A stretch of 64,000 nucleotides of DNA, from NCBI RefSeq assembly GCF_007741515.1, contig NZ_CP036263.1, forward strand, positions 3,149,178 to 3,213,177, read 5' to 3'. The stretch comes from Adhaeretor mobilis. GTDB taxonomy: Bacteria; Planctomycetota; Planctomycetia; Pirellulales; Lacipirellulaceae. Below the pieces are notes generated by a model that was not told the origin of the DNA, ran no database searches, and saw nothing but the letters and a program-made list of their open reading frames with translations. Position numbers and translations under genes: made by a program. Shown in pieces: positions 1 to 9,444 of this stretch. Positions within the stretch are counted from its first letter, which is position 1. Every line of letters starts with the position of its first letter.

Positions 1-849
1 GAAGCCTTGTGGGGAACGCGAGTTTCCCCCAGCGCTGTGAGCGACTTGAACCAGAAGTTGTACGAGCGAATCGAGCAGTGGCGTAACCGGCCCATTGAGG
101 GCGAGTACGCTTACATTGCCTTGGACGGCATTTGGCTGAAACGCTCGTGGGGCGGTGAAGTGAAGAACGTGGCCGTTCTGGTAGCAATTGGCGTGGACCA
201 GAAAGGCTATCGCCAGGTGCTGGGTGTCTGCGAGGGAACGAAGGAGGATATCGAGAGTTGGAAGAGCTTTTTAAGGCATCTCAAAGAGCGTGGATTGAAA
301 GGCGTGCAGTTGGTGACCAGCGACAAGTGTCTCGGTTTAGTGGATTCGCTGGCCGAGTTTTACCCAGAATCTGCTTGGCAGCGTTGCATGGTGCATTGGT
401 ATCGCAATGTGGCGTCATCGGTACCTACGTCGAAGATGAAGGAAGTGATGGCGATGCTCAAGGCGATCCATGCCCAAGAAGACCGCGAGGCGGCGGAGAA
501 GAAGGCTACTGATGTCGTAGCGAAGCTCCAGGTAATGAAGTTGGCCAAGGCGTCCCGCTGCGTCGAGGAAGGGGCGAGCGAGACGCTCAGCTACATGGCT
601 TTCCCTCGCGAGCATTGGACACGGATTCGGACGAACAACCCGCTGGAGCGGATTATGCGAGAGATCCGTCGCAGGACTCGAGTTGTGGGAGCGTTCCCAG
701 ACGGCAACAGTGCATTGATGCTGGTCGCCGCTAGGCTGCGTCACATCGCGGGCACGAAGTGGGGCACTCGGAAGTACCTGGACATGAGTCGGCTTGCCGA
801 TCAGCAGAAGGAGAGCGAGCAACAGGAAGGGACTGAGGCGGTCGCGTAG
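1..849 (+). CDS. IS256 (mutator) family transposase, 5'-truncated by window edge
   Basis: The open frame enters from before the first base (codons GAA GCC TTG read straight through), so the TTG at 7 is not a true start. The visible 282 codons match the catalytic part of IS256 transposases: first Asp in IALDGIWL, second Asp in VTSDK followed by GL, the QRCMVHWYRNV block, and the C-terminal NNPLERI block with the catalytic Glu. Family proteins are about 400 residues, so roughly 120 residues lie outside the window. A strong hairpin follows the stop. The neighbouring frame at 1091 is another transposase-type gene, so this end of the window is IS-rich. Whether the element is intact cannot be judged because its left end is missing. 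Confidence 0.9.
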   Translation, partial: EALWGTRVSPSAVSDLNQKLYERIEQWRNRPIEGEYAYIALDGIWLKRSWGGEVKNVAVLVAIGVDQKGYRQVLGVCEGTKEDIESWKSFLRHLKERGLKGVQLVTSDKCLGLVDSLAEFYPESAWQRCMVHWYRNVASSVPTSKMKEVMAMLKAIHAQEDREAAEKKATDVVAKLQVMKLAKASRCVEEGASETLSYMAFPREHWTRIRTNNPLERIMREIRRRTRVVGAFPDGNSALMLVAARLRHIAGTKWGTRKYLDMSRLADQQKESEQQEGTEAVA

Positions 850-856
850 GCCGCGC

Positions 857-903
857 CCGGCCCCAACTCCTCCGCAGCTACGCTGCTACGGAGTTGGGGC
901 CGG
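857..903. terminator. 14-bp perfect hairpin after the IS256 transposase
   Basis: Arms 857-870 and 890-903 are exact reverse complements (CCGGCCCCAACTCC). The 19-base loop can form a further small stem (CAGC/GCTG). It begins 8 bases after the transposase stop. There is no T-run, so it may be an IS-end structure or an atypical transcription stop rather than a classical intrinsic terminator. Confidence 0.5.
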
Positions 904-1090
904 ACCTACCAGCAAGGGCAAACCCTAAAAACTAATGTGCGCATATTGACGGACACTACCTGTTGTTGCATCGATTGCATTTAAAAACCGTAGTCACTTG
1001 CAAGCCATTTTTTGGCGCGGAGAATAGAAGCAACAACAGGGGTGCACAAAGGTTGTCATCCCACGTTTCTCGCTCTGGAAGGCGTTGTCT

Positions 1091-2158
1091 ATGTCGAGCT
1101 GGTTCTCTCCGCTACTCTTCTTGCTAGCCGGTTCTAATGAAGACCAGCTGCGTAAACAGATCGACTTTCTGAAAGCGGAGAACGAGATGCTGCGCAAACG
1201 CATTCCCAAGAAACGCATCTTCCTTGAGAACGAAGAACGAGAGCGGCTACTGAAGCTGGGAGAGGCCATCGGAAGAGGGGTTCTTCAGGTGATTACCATC
1301 GTTAGCTCCCGAACTTACCAAAGGTGGCAGAGAGAAGTAAGGTGCGGCAAGAAGCCGACCAAGAAGATGGGCCGTAAAGGAACTCCAGAGTCAATCCGTG
1401 AAATCGTCGTCCGCCTCGCCAAAGAAACCGGCTGGGGCTACGGCAGAATTGTTGGAGAGCTGAAGAAGCTGCGCATTCAGTGCGTTGGTAGAACCACGGT
1501 AAGAACGATCCTCAAAGAAGAGGGCATCCACCCCGGGCCAAAGCGAGGACCCGGCACTTGGCACGAGTTTGTCAAGTCACACGCCGAGACGCTCTGGCAA
1601 ATTGACTTCTTCAGTAAGCCGGTCGTCACCAAGACGGGAATCAAGCAGGCCTTCGTGCTCGCTTTTCTGCACGTGAACTCGCGTCGGGTGATCTGCTCGC
1701 CCGCCACATTCCATCCGAACGAGAATTGGGTCGTCAATCAAGCCGAAGGTTTTCTAAAGCAAGCTGAAGAAGCCAGCCTGCCGGTCCGATACTTGGTTCG
1801 CGATAAGGACTACAAGTTCAGCCGTCGCTTCGACGAGGTTTTCGAGCAAGCCGACGTCGCTGTGGAGCCGACCTCTCCACGATCTCCCAACCAGAACGCC
1901 TTCGTCGAACGGTGGATCGGCTCGATCAAGGGCGAATGCCTTAACCGGTTTTTCGCTTTTGGCTTGAAGCATCTCGACTACCTCGTCGAGGAATACGTTC
2001 GCTACTACAATGATCTACGCCCGCATCAATGAAAAGAAAACAAGCCGCTACTCGGGATTTGGCCAGAGGACCATGAGCCGCCCGATGATAATGAGCAGAT
2101 TGTCTGCCAAAGCCGGCTCGGCGGGGTGCTGAACCATCATGAACGCACAGCCGCCTGA
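1091..2158 (+). pseudogene. DDE integrase-type transposase interrupted by an in-frame TGA
   Basis: This is an rve-type integrase-core transposase of the kind common in planctomycete genomes. An N-terminal leucine-zipper-like segment (EDQLRKQIDFLKAENEML) is followed by a helical DNA-binding region and the catalytic core: Asp in LWQIDFF, Asp in LVRDKDYKF, Glu in QNAFVERWIGSIKGE. The frame meets TGA at 2030-2032, straight after YYNDLRPHQ, then continues as KENKPLLGIWPEDHEPP and on to a second TGA at 2156-2158. PHQ-G-KEN is the usual continuation in this family, so a GGA-to-TGA change is the simplest explanation. The core triad lies before the stop, so the truncated protein might retain some activity. 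A TTG at 1085 is an alternative start. Confidence 0.8.
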
Positions 2159-2194
2159 TGCCAGTCTGCGTCATTTTACGAAAGACCCTTCAAA

Positions 2195-2632
2195 ATGTCG
2201 GCGAGCAATGAACAAGCGTATCCACCTAACCTAGCTGATCTAGCACGGTCGATCGCCACCGATGCGCACGACGGGCAGTATCGCCGAGACGGCGTTACTC
2301 CGTACATCGAGCACCCCGCCGCAGTCGCTTCGCGATCACCAAAGTCGTTGGGCTCGCAAGCCACAGCTTGGCTGCATGACGTGCTCGAAGATACCGATCT
2401 GACGTGCGAGGACCTGCTTCATCAGGGCATACCTGAGAACGTTGTCGCTGCCGTCGAAGCGCTCACCAAGCAAGAAGGTTTGTCGTACGAAGAGAACCTG
2501 CTGCGCGTCGCGGCGAACGAGTTAGCGAAGGACATCAAGATTGCTGACATGCTGAGCAATCTGGCGGACAACCCGACAAAGAATCAAATCCGCAAGTACG
2601 CTCGCGGCCTTCTGATACTCATGAGTGAGTAG
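2195..2632 (+). CDS. HD-domain hydrolase, MESH1/SpoT-hydrolase-like
   Basis: A 145-residue single-domain protein with the metal-binding pattern of the (p)ppGpp hydrolase half of RelA/SpoT enzymes and of small alarmone hydrolases (MESH1 type). Visible are H in DAHDGQYRRDG, the TPYIEHP motif, the HD pair in AWLHDVLEDTDL, and the late Asp in IKIADMLSNL. It has no synthetase or TGS domain. Small stand-alone hydrolases of this sort remove pyrophosphate from (p)ppGpp or related nucleotides; the substrate here is inferred. It stands alone with a terminator about 80 bases downstream, and lies between IS remnants and the antirestriction gene, so it is probably accessory cargo. ATG at 2195 precedes all conserved blocks. 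Confidence 0.8.
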   Translation: MSASNEQAYPPNLADLARSIATDAHDGQYRRDGVTPYIEHPAAVASRSPKSLGSQATAWLHDVLEDTDLTCEDLLHQGIPENVVAAVEALTKQEGLSYEENLLRVAANELAKDIKIADMLSNLADNPTKNQIRKYARGLLILMSE

Positions 2633-2709
2633 GGTGAGTTGCGGTGATACTTCAAGGTCAGCCTGCCCCGCAATAATCTGATCTCGCCGCTCCACGGCTT
2701 TTTGTTGCT

Positions 2710-2733
2710 GAGAAGCGTCTTCGCTTCTCTTTT
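2710..2733 (+). terminator. Rho-independent terminator after the HD hydrolase gene
   Basis: Perfect 8-bp stem GAGAAGCG/CGCTTCTC with a TCTT loop, followed directly by TTTT. It lies 78 bases after the HD gene stop on the same strand. Confidence 0.7.
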
Positions 2734-3066
2734 ACGGCATTGATCGATGCATGCACTTGAAGCGAGCCGGCCTCGCGTCGGTGTCCAGGGTTTGCCGGAG
2801 GCACGCTGAAGATGCGCCTTCGCGTCTGCAGGCGTCCCTTGACGTCCGGCCGAGCCGCTCGCTTACCGTCAGGCACGAGTTCCATCCAACCGTATCGCTA
2901 CACAACGACGAAAGGGGGCACGTACTTCCTCCATGAAAAACCGCTTGACTCACTCGTCAGTCTTGTGGCAACCAGAAAGGGTATGACAACTGAGTAGCAA
3001 GGAGCGTAACGATGCGAACAATCATAAGCACCGCCACCAATGACGCCGTCCTGCGGGTAGGTCGGC
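2734..3066. other. Intergenic stretch without a recognisable gene
   Basis: Only short overlapping frames with no family signature are present. I see no RNA gene or repeat. It presumably holds the promoter for the ArdC-like gene that follows. Confidence 0.5.
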
Positions 3067-4023
3067 GTGGCTCGGGGCGATAGGAACAATAGGGCACATA
3101 AACCGAGGCGAGACATTTACCAGGAGGTCACAAGTCGGATCCTGGAATTGCTCGACGCGGGCGTGGCTCCCTGGCGTCGGCCGATTAAACGGTCGGCTCA
3201 CGGCGATGGTATGCCAAAGAGCTTTTCTACCGGCAAGAACTACCGTGGGATCAATGTTTTTCTGCTGGCCATGACCAGTTGGGCTCACGGGTACGAGTCC
3301 GACTATTGGGCAACGTTCAATCAAGTCAAGAAGAACCAAGGTGCAGTGAAGAAGGGAGAGAAGTCAACGCTTGTGGTCTTTTGGAAACAAGCAACCACTA
3401 AAGATAAGGAGAGCGGCGAAGAGATTACTATCCCAGTCCTGCGCCACTACAACGTCTTCAATGCCGAGCAGTGCGAAGGTGTCAATGCTCCCGACCAAGT
3501 TGATGAGGAAGTCCAGGCTGAACCGTTTATTCCGATCGAAGAGGCTGATAGCATAGTCACCAACTACGCGAACGGTCCACTCGTAGTGCACATAGGATCA
3601 GCCGCGATGTATCTACCCAGCACTGACACAGTACGAATTGCGTCCCCGGATCGCTTTGAAGCCAGGGAGTCGTATTACGCGACGCTCTTTCATGAGCTTG
3701 TTCACTCAACCGGCCACAAGTCACGGCTCAACCGTGGCCTCAACGAAGCGCCCGCTCCATTCGGATCACTTGATTATTCGAAGGAAGAACTCGTAGCCGA
3801 GATGGGTGCGGCATTCCTATGTGCAACAGCCGGAATCAGCCCGCCCACGATTGAGCAATCAGCTGCTTACATCGACGGCTGGAGAAAGAAGCTGAAAGAC
3901 GACAAGAAGCTGGTCGTGCAGGCAGCAGGGCAAGGACAGCGAGCGGCGGACCATATCCAAGGGCACGAATGGTCCAACCGGACACAGATGCCAAATCGCC
4001 CGCCGTCTTACATTCAAAGCTAG
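3067..4023 (+). CDS. ardC: ArdC-like antirestriction protein (ssDNA-binding domain plus zincin domain)
   Basis: A 318-residue protein with the two-part ArdC layout. The N-terminal ssDNA-binding-like domain (about 15-125) includes RRDIYQEVTSRILELLDAG, the GKNYRGINVFLL block and TYNQ-like VKKNQGAVKKGEKSTLVVFW. The C-terminal zincin-like metallopeptidase domain (about 150-300) carries HELVHSTGH (HExxH zinc motif) and the downstream Glu in KEELVAEMGAAFLC. ArdC of plasmid pSa protects incoming single-stranded DNA from restriction enzymes. It sits 150 bp upstream of a type I restriction operon on the same strand, inside an element with a relaxase, which fits a role in transfer. The GTG start at 3067 is chosen for want of an upstream in-frame ATG; SD support is weak. 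Confidence 0.85.
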   Translation: MARGDRNNRAHKPRRDIYQEVTSRILELLDAGVAPWRRPIKRSAHGDGMPKSFSTGKNYRGINVFLLAMTSWAHGYESDYWATFNQVKKNQGAVKKGEKSTLVVFWKQATTKDKESGEEITIPVLRHYNVFNAEQCEGVNAPDQVDEEVQAEPFIPIEEADSIVTNYANGPLVVHIGSAAMYLPSTDTVRIASPDRFEARESYYATLFHELVHSTGHKSRLNRGLNEAPAPFGSLDYSKEELVAEMGAAFLCATAGISPPTIEQSAAYIDGWRKKLKDDKKLVVQAAGQGQRAADHIQGHEWSNRTQMPNRPPSYIQS

Positions 4024-4173
4024 ATATCGGCTGATTCTACGGCCTGACCAAGTGCTAGCTGTCGCGTCGGCAACTGGCATGGTAAAGTCTTCCTCGTTTT
4101 GCTATTCCCCCATCTTTGTCGATGGATCGCAAAGCCTACCTAAAAGCCTAATCGCACGGATGCGGCAACGTCT

Positions 4174-6192
4174 ATGCCTGCACATCATGAACTTGCTCAA
4201 CATATCTGGCAAATAGCCGACCTCTTGCGTGGGCCATACCGGCCACCGCAGTACGAGCGAGTTATGCTGCCGCTCACGGTGCTGCGCCGATTCGATTGCG
4301 TTCTCGCCGAGAAGAAAGACAAGGTTGTCGCCTCATACGAGCGGAACAAGGGCAAGCACGAAGGAGCTGCCCTCGACGCAATTCTAAACCGTGTCTCGGG
4401 TCAGAAGTTCCATAACAAGTCGCCGCTCGACTTCGCCAAGCTCAAGGGCGACCCGGACAACATCGATCAGAACCTTATCCGGTATATCGAGAGCTTCTCC
4501 GAGAACGTCCGCCGCATCTTCGAGTATTTCGAGTTCACCGCCGAAATCGAGAAGATGCGGGAGTCGAACATCCTCTATTTGGTCATTTCCAAGTTTGCAG
4601 ACATTGACCTAGCTCCGCCTCCGCAGGGCAAGGTCGAGAACAAAGACATGGGACTCGCATTCGAGAACCTCATCCGTCGTTTCAATGAGCTAGCCAATGA
4701 GACTGCGGGGGACCACTTCACCCCGCGAGAGGTGATCCATTTGATGGTCCACCTTCTCTTCTCTCCGGACGATGACCTACTGACTAAGAGTTCAGCGACC
4801 AAGATGCTTGACCCGGCATGCGGGACCGGTGGGATGTTAGCAGAAGCTCAAAAGTACATGAATGAGCATAACCCCGATGCTTTCCTCTACACCTACGGGC
4901 AGGACTACAACAAGCGAGCGTTCGCGACCGCAGCGTCCGACATGCTCATCAAAGAGGTTGCCCACAACGGTGCCGGCGAGAATATCCAATACGGTGACTC
5001 GCTGATCGATGATCAGTTCGAGGGTCACAACTTCGACTACCTAATTGCCAACCCGCCGTTCGGCGTCGACTGGAAAAAGCAGCAGAAAGAAATCAAGCGG
5101 GAACATGAGAAGCTTGGCTTTGCTGGTCGCTTTGGGGCGGGGACACCCCGTGTGAATGACGGCTCGCTGCTTTTCTTGCAGCATATGATCTCTAAGTTTG
5201 AACCGAACGACCCCAAACGTCAGAAAAACGGATCGCGGCTGGCGATTGTGTTCAGCGGATCGCCTCTGTTCACCGGCGGGGCTGGCTCGGGTGAGAGCAA
5301 CATCCGCAAGTGGATCATCGAAAACGATTGGCTCGAAGGCATCGTTGCGCTTCCGGAGCAGATGTTCTACAACACGGGAATTGGCACCTACGTATGGCTT
5401 GTCACCAATCGCAAAGAGAAGAAGCGGAAGGGCAAGGTCTTGCTGTACGACGCCCGCGAGCTGTTCATCCCCATGAAGCGGAGCCTCGGCGACAAGCGTC
5501 GCAAGATCGGCGAGGGGCCCGACGCAGACGGTGGGCCGGAGCCTGATCAGATCAGCGAGATCGTCAAAGGCTACGGCAATGCTAGAGCGAACGGGCGGGC
5601 TAAAATTTTCAAGAACGAAGAGTTCGGCTATACCCGCGTGACGGTCGAGCGGCCTCTCCGACTGCGGTATCGGATGACCGTCGAAGACAAGGCCCGCTTT
5701 CTCGACGCGGTGCCTCACTTGCTCGACGATGTACAGGCGATTGACAAGCAACTGGGCCGCAAGCCACTCGAAGATTGGAACGCGGTCGATCGCAAGGTCC
5801 GCAAGCTCATCAAAGCGAACGACTCGAAGTGGAAGGCAAGCGAGTACAAGCTGTTCCGCGATGTCTTCACGACCAAGGAGCCCGAGGCTGAGCCGGTCAA
5901 GGCGAGTGGCAAGAAGAAATCACCCTACTCGGACTACGAGCCTGACACGTCACTTCGCGACTTCGAGAACGTGCCGCTCACTGACGACATCGAGGACTAC
6001 TTCGAGCGTGAAGTCCGGCCCTATGTCGCCGACGCTTGGATGGAACGGGAGAAAGACACGGTTGGCTACGAAATCAACTTCAACCGCTACTTCTACGAGT
6101 ACCTGCCGCCCCGTCCGCTCGCGGAGATCGACGCCGAGTTGAAGCAGGCCGAGGAAGAGATTCTTCGGCTGCTGAAGGAGGTGACGACGTGA
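4174..6192 (+). CDS. hsdM: Type I restriction-modification methylase subunit HsdM
   Basis: A 672-residue N6-adenine methyltransferase. The N-terminal helical HsdM domain (about 5-140, LRGPYRPPQYERVMLPLTVL) is followed by the catalytic domain with SAM-binding motif I DPACGTGG (about 212-219), preceded by DHFTPREVIHLM, and catalytic motif IV NPPF (about 292). A long C-terminal tail contacts HsdS in the M2S complex. The complex modifies the bipartite target set by HsdS, and joins HsdR for restriction. It is the first gene of a five-gene operon; its TGA overlaps the GTG of hsdS. Length is at the long end for the family. ATG at 4174 keeps the whole N-terminal domain. Confidence 0.95.
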   Translation: MPAHHELAQHIWQIADLLRGPYRPPQYERVMLPLTVLRRFDCVLAEKKDKVVASYERNKGKHEGAALDAILNRVSGQKFHNKSPLDFAKLKGDPDNIDQNLIRYIESFSENVRRIFEYFEFTAEIEKMRESNILYLVISKFADIDLAPPPQGKVENKDMGLAFENLIRRFNELANETAGDHFTPREVIHLMVHLLFSPDDDLLTKSSATKMLDPACGTGGMLAEAQKYMNEHNPDAFLYTYGQDYNKRAFATAASDMLIKEVAHNGAGENIQYGDSLIDDQFEGHNFDYLIANPPFGVDWKKQQKEIKREHEKLGFAGRFGAGTPRVNDGSLLFLQHMISKFEPNDPKRQKNGSRLAIVFSGSPLFTGGAGSGESNIRKWIIENDWLEGIVALPEQMFYNTGIGTYVWLVTNRKEKKRKGKVLLYDARELFIPMKRSLGDKRRKIGEGPDADGGPEPDQISEIVKGYGNARANGRAKIFKNEEFGYTRVTVERPLRLRYRMTVEDKARFLDAVPHLLDDVQAIDKQLGRKPLEDWNAVDRKVRKLIKANDSKWKASEYKLFRDVFTTKEPEAEPVKASGKKKSPYSDYEPDTSLRDFENVPLTDDIEDYFEREVRPYVADAWMEREKDTVGYEINFNRYFYEYLPPRPLAEIDAELKQAEEEILRLLKEVTT

Positions 6193-7547
6193 GAAACGAA
6201 GCCTTAGAGCAAGGAGACATCGCTGAACTCTGGGAAACCTCCCGTTCACAAAGCTGGCCTAAGCTCCGCATCAAGACATCACTCCGAAGTGTGGTCGGTG
6301 GGGTGTGGGGAGCCGAGCCGGAAGACGACACCGGAATAGTCTGCGTGCGGGTTGCCGATTTTGATAGAGTGCGGCTATGCGTAGACGACAGCCCGCCAAC
6401 TAAGCGAAGCTACTCTGAGAGCGAGCTAAACGGCAGACAGCTCGTTAAGAATGACTTACTCATTGAGAAGTCCGGGGGAGGCAGCAACCAACCTGTGGGA
6501 TGCGTTGTTCGCTTTGATGGCGATTACGAAGCGGTCTGCTCTAACTTCATTGCAAGGTTAGAGCTAAGAAGTGAACACGATGCACGATTCTGGGCGTACC
6601 TGCACGCTGCCATCTATTCAGCACGTCTTAACACCCTTGCGATCAAGCAGACCACTGGCATACAGAATTTAGACCTTGATCAATACCTTGGATTCCGCGT
6701 TGTCGCACCTCCCTATGAGTTGCAGTTGGCAATCGCCGACTACCTCGACCGTGAGACAGCGAAGATCGACACGATGATCGCGGCTAAAGAGCGGCTGTTG
6801 AAGCTGCTGGCGGAGAAACGCCGGGCCCTCATCACCGACGCCGTCACCCGCGGCCTCAACCCCGACGCCCCGATGCGTGACTCGGGCGTTGAGTGGCTGG
6901 GGGAGATTCCGGAGCATTGGTCAGTCGATCGGTTCAAGTTCCACATGCTCGGCATTGAGCAGGGATGGTCGCCACAGTGCCTAAATGTCCCGGCTGAGCT
7001 GGACGAATGGGGGGTGCTCAAGGCCGGATGCGTCAACGGCCCGGAGTTTGACACAAGCCAGAATAAGACTTTGCCGCCATCACTCGATCCAATAGTCGAA
7101 CTCGAAGTGAAACCCGGCGACTTGTTGATGAGCCGCTCCAACACGACCAAGCTGCTAGGAAGCACAGCCCTTGTTCGCGAAGTCAGACCGAAGCTCCTAA
7201 TATGCGATAAGCTCTATCGCATCGAAGTCAACGAGGAAACGGCACACAAGCCCTTCTTGGTCTATCTGTTGCGTTCGGCCCCGGGCAGACACGAGTTCGA
7301 GCGGGATGCAACAGGCGCAAGCAACTCGATGCAAAACATCGGACAGGATTCGGTCAAGAACGTTTGGCTGGTGTTTCCTCCTTTTGATGAGCAGGTTGCT
7401 ATATGCAGATACCTCGACCAAACCCTGCAACGCATTGATGCACTTAGATCGAACAATCTGCAGACGGTCACGCTGCTGAAAGAACGACGGGCGGCGCTGA
7501 TAGCAGCTGCTGTCTCAGGCGCACAGAAAGTGGAGGCAGCCACATGA
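6189..7547 (+). CDS. hsdS: Type I restriction-modification specificity subunit HsdS
   Basis: A 452-residue protein with the two-target-recognition-domain layout of HsdS. TRD1 spans about 20-175 and TRD2 about 235-390. Each is followed by a conserved helical repeat: QLAIADYLDRETAKIDTMI and EQVAICRYLDQTLQRIDAL, both ending in a KRRALI or RRAALI block. The two TRDs set the two half-sites, and the helices set the spacer. The start is taken as GTG at 6189 because it overlaps the hsdM stop (GTGA) and the protein then begins with the TRD lead-in; the longer open frame upstream is antiparallel to no HsdS homology and lies wholly in hsdM. Its TGA overlaps the ATG of the next gene. Confidence 0.93.
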   Translation: MRNEALEQGDIAELWETSRSQSWPKLRIKTSLRSVVGGVWGAEPEDDTGIVCVRVADFDRVRLCVDDSPPTKRSYSESELNGRQLVKNDLLIEKSGGGSNQPVGCVVRFDGDYEAVCSNFIARLELRSEHDARFWAYLHAAIYSARLNTLAIKQTTGIQNLDLDQYLGFRVVAPPYELQLAIADYLDRETAKIDTMIAAKERLLKLLAEKRRALITDAVTRGLNPDAPMRDSGVEWLGEIPEHWSVDRFKFHMLGIEQGWSPQCLNVPAELDEWGVLKAGCVNGPEFDTSQNKTLPPSLDPIVELEVKPGDLLMSRSNTTKLLGSTALVREVRPKLLICDKLYRIEVNEETAHKPFLVYLLRSAPGRHEFERDATGASNSMQNIGQDSVKNVWLVFPPFDEQVAICRYLDQTLQRIDALRSNNLQTVTLLKERRAALIAAAVSGAQKVEAAT

Positions 7548-8806
7548 GAGTTGAACGACTCCAACTTGCAAACCTTCGGGCGATTGAGGCCGCTGAGTTC
7601 AAGTTTCAGCCAGGCTTCAACTTGATCGTCGGCGTCAACGGCGTCGGAAAGACGACTGCCCTGCAAGCGTTAGCGGAGTGCCTTGCCCAGGTACTCTCCG
7701 AGCGGCACAAGGTCCGTAAGCCCGCGGATCAGTTCGAGCTAGATGATATCCGTGAAGGGGCGAATGCCTTCACCATCGAGTGCGACCTGTGGATTGAAGG
7801 CGAGACCTACCAGAGGGTCTACCACCGCCAACGGTCACGCTATAGCGAGAAGGAAAGCGGAGCTGGCAATCCTCGCGATACCGTCCACGAGACGCCCGAC
7901 CGAGAGGAATACATCGGCCCGGCACCGCCCGTCGTTCCGTCGAATGCGTCTGTGAATCGTGGGCTAGGCGTGTATTTCTCGACGCGGCGGGCACTACCCT
8001 CCGAGGCACAGCCGCGGACTGGCAAGTCTTCCGGTAGCCAGAGCTACACTACGGCGTACAGCGATGCATTCGCGAATAGAGAACTTCGGCTTTCGGAGTT
8101 CGCGAGCTGGATGAAGACTCGCCAAGCGTTGGCGCAGGAGCGGCCGTCTGACGCCAAAGTGCTGGATGACCTTGCCCAGGCGGTGACGCGTTTCCTGCCC
8201 GGGTACGCCAATCTGAGGCCAAGTGACGACGAAAAGCTTTCGTTGCTTGTCGATCGCGATGGCACGCCGCTCGTAGTGCAGAAACTCTCTGACGGAGAGC
8301 GAGGCACACTCGCTCTGGTGCTCGACCTGACTCGTCGTCTGGCTCAGGCAAGCGCTGCCGCCGACGATCCAGCAAAGGAAGCAGAAGCGGTAGTCTTGAT
8401 CGACGAGATCGAGTTGCACTTGCACCCCAGGTGGCAACGGCGAGTTATTAGGAATCTGACAGAGGCATTTCCCAAATGCCAGTTCATCGCGACAACCCAC
8501 TCGCCGCAGGTGATCGGCGAAGTGCAGAACGATCATATCCAGATCATCGGCGATGACGGCGTCTACACCCCTGGCCATTCCTACGGGATGCGTTCAGGGC
8601 GTGTACTTGAGGAGATCATGGGAACGCCGGCTCAGACAGCGAAGATTGCTGACAAGATCAGTGAAGCTTCGGAAGCAGCAGCGAACGAAGACTACGCAAC
8701 CGCTAAGAAACTGCTTGCCGAACTTGAGAGAGAACCCGGTGAGAGCGATCCCGATGTCACCCGCATCCGCTCGCTTATTAGCTTCATGGAGGGTGACGAC
8801 GAATGA
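7544..8806 (+). CDS. ptuA: Septu-like AAA/ABC-type ATPase (PtuA family)
   Basis: A 420-residue SMC/OLD-like ATPase. Walker A GVNGVGKTT lies at about 29-37, the ABC signature-like LSDGERGTLAL at about 247-257, Walker B VVLIDEIELHLHP at about 283-295, and a switch-His ATTHSPQV at about 317. The C-terminus with SYGMRSGRVLEEIMG is typical of ATPases paired with TIGR02646 HNH nucleases. In Septu and retron-Eco78 systems PtuA assembles with PtuB to give an ATP-gated antiphage nuclease. ATG overlaps the hsdS stop, and its TGA overlaps the ptuB ATG, so it is translated as part of the hsd operon. The Septu assignment rests on the pairing with the next gene; no reverse transcriptase is present. Confidence 0.85.
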   Translation: MRVERLQLANLRAIEAAEFKFQPGFNLIVGVNGVGKTTALQALAECLAQVLSERHKVRKPADQFELDDIREGANAFTIECDLWIEGETYQRVYHRQRSRYSEKESGAGNPRDTVHETPDREEYIGPAPPVVPSNASVNRGLGVYFSTRRALPSEAQPRTGKSSGSQSYTTAYSDAFANRELRLSEFASWMKTRQALAQERPSDAKVLDDLAQAVTRFLPGYANLRPSDDEKLSLLVDRDGTPLVVQKLSDGERGTLALVLDLTRRLAQASAAADDPAKEAEAVVLIDEIELHLHPRWQRRVIRNLTEAFPKCQFIATTHSPQVIGEVQNDHIQIIGDDGVYTPGHSYGMRSGRVLEEIMGTPAQTAKIADKISEASEAAANEDYATAKKLLAELEREPGESDPDVTRIRSLISFMEGDDE

Positions 8807-9444
8807 GGTCCATCAAGAAATGCAATGAGCCGGCGAGCTTAACAGAGCATCGCGCAAAAACACACACCAGCTATGCCAATTTGTCGTCCGACGCAAAGCA
8901 AGAACTTCGCAAATCATTGGTGAGCGAGCAGCAAGGCTTGTGCTGTTACTGCACGACTCGTATACGCGCAAATGCGGACGAGATGAAGATCGAGCACTGG
9001 AAGTGCCAGTCTGGGAACCAAGACTCGGAATTGACCTATGGCAATCTGCTCGCAGCTTGCCAAGGCGGGGTGGGGCAGCAGTATCAGGACCAGCACTGCG
9101 ACACCCGCAAAGGAGATCAAGACTTGTCATTCAATCCAGCCGATCCCGCGCATGTGATTGAGAGACGAATCAAGTTTTATTTCGCGGATGGTCGGATTGG
9201 CTCCGACGATGAGCAGTTTGCCCGCGAGTTAGAAGACTTCTTGAACTTGAACCATTCTCGTTTGAAGGCGAATCGCAAGGGCAAGCTAGATGCTTTTTTT
9301 CAGTGGTACGAGCAAGCTCGTAAACCACGGAAACCGCGGCTTGAGAAACTTCTCGGTGAGATAACGAGCGAAGATGGCGAACTAGAGCCATTCAGTCCAA
9401 TCGTCGTCGCTCTCGTGCGTAAGAAGCTGAGGATCACCGCATGA
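8803..9444 (+). CDS. ptuB: Septu-like HNH endonuclease (PtuB / TIGR02646 family)
   Basis: A 213-residue HNH nuclease. The N-terminus has the family lead-in MRSIKKCNEPASL. The zinc/HNH region includes CCYCTTRI (about 47-54), IEHWKCQ (catalytic His about 65), YGNLLAAC (Asn about 81) and the HCDTRKGD block. A helical C-terminal part follows. The family acts as the effector partner of PtuA-type ATPases. It overlaps ptuA by 4 bases at its start and hsdR by 4 bases at its end. An accessory nuclease pair between hsdS and hsdR parallels the R-linked ORFs known from Campylobacter hsd loci, though those differ in family. Confidence 0.88.
   Translation: MRSIKKCNEPASLTEHRAKTHTSYANLSSDAKQELRKSLVSEQQGLCCYCTTRIRANADEMKIEHWKCQSGNQDSELTYGNLLAACQGGVGQQYQDQHCDTRKGDQDLSFNPADPAHVIERRIKFYFADGRIGSDDEQFARELEDFLNLNHSRLKANRKGKLDAFFQWYEQARKPRKPRLEKLLGEITSEDGELEPFSPIVVALVRKKLRITA

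Noticed and set aside
5041..5751. 236-codon open frame antisense to hsdM
   Set aside because: No family resemblance; it lies wholly inside the confident hsdM gene on the other strand and follows from its codon bias.
7544..9444. Retron-Eco78-type system
   Set aside because: The ATPase/HNH pair matches retron effectors, but no reverse transcriptase or msr-msd-like RNA is present; a Septu-like reading is simpler.
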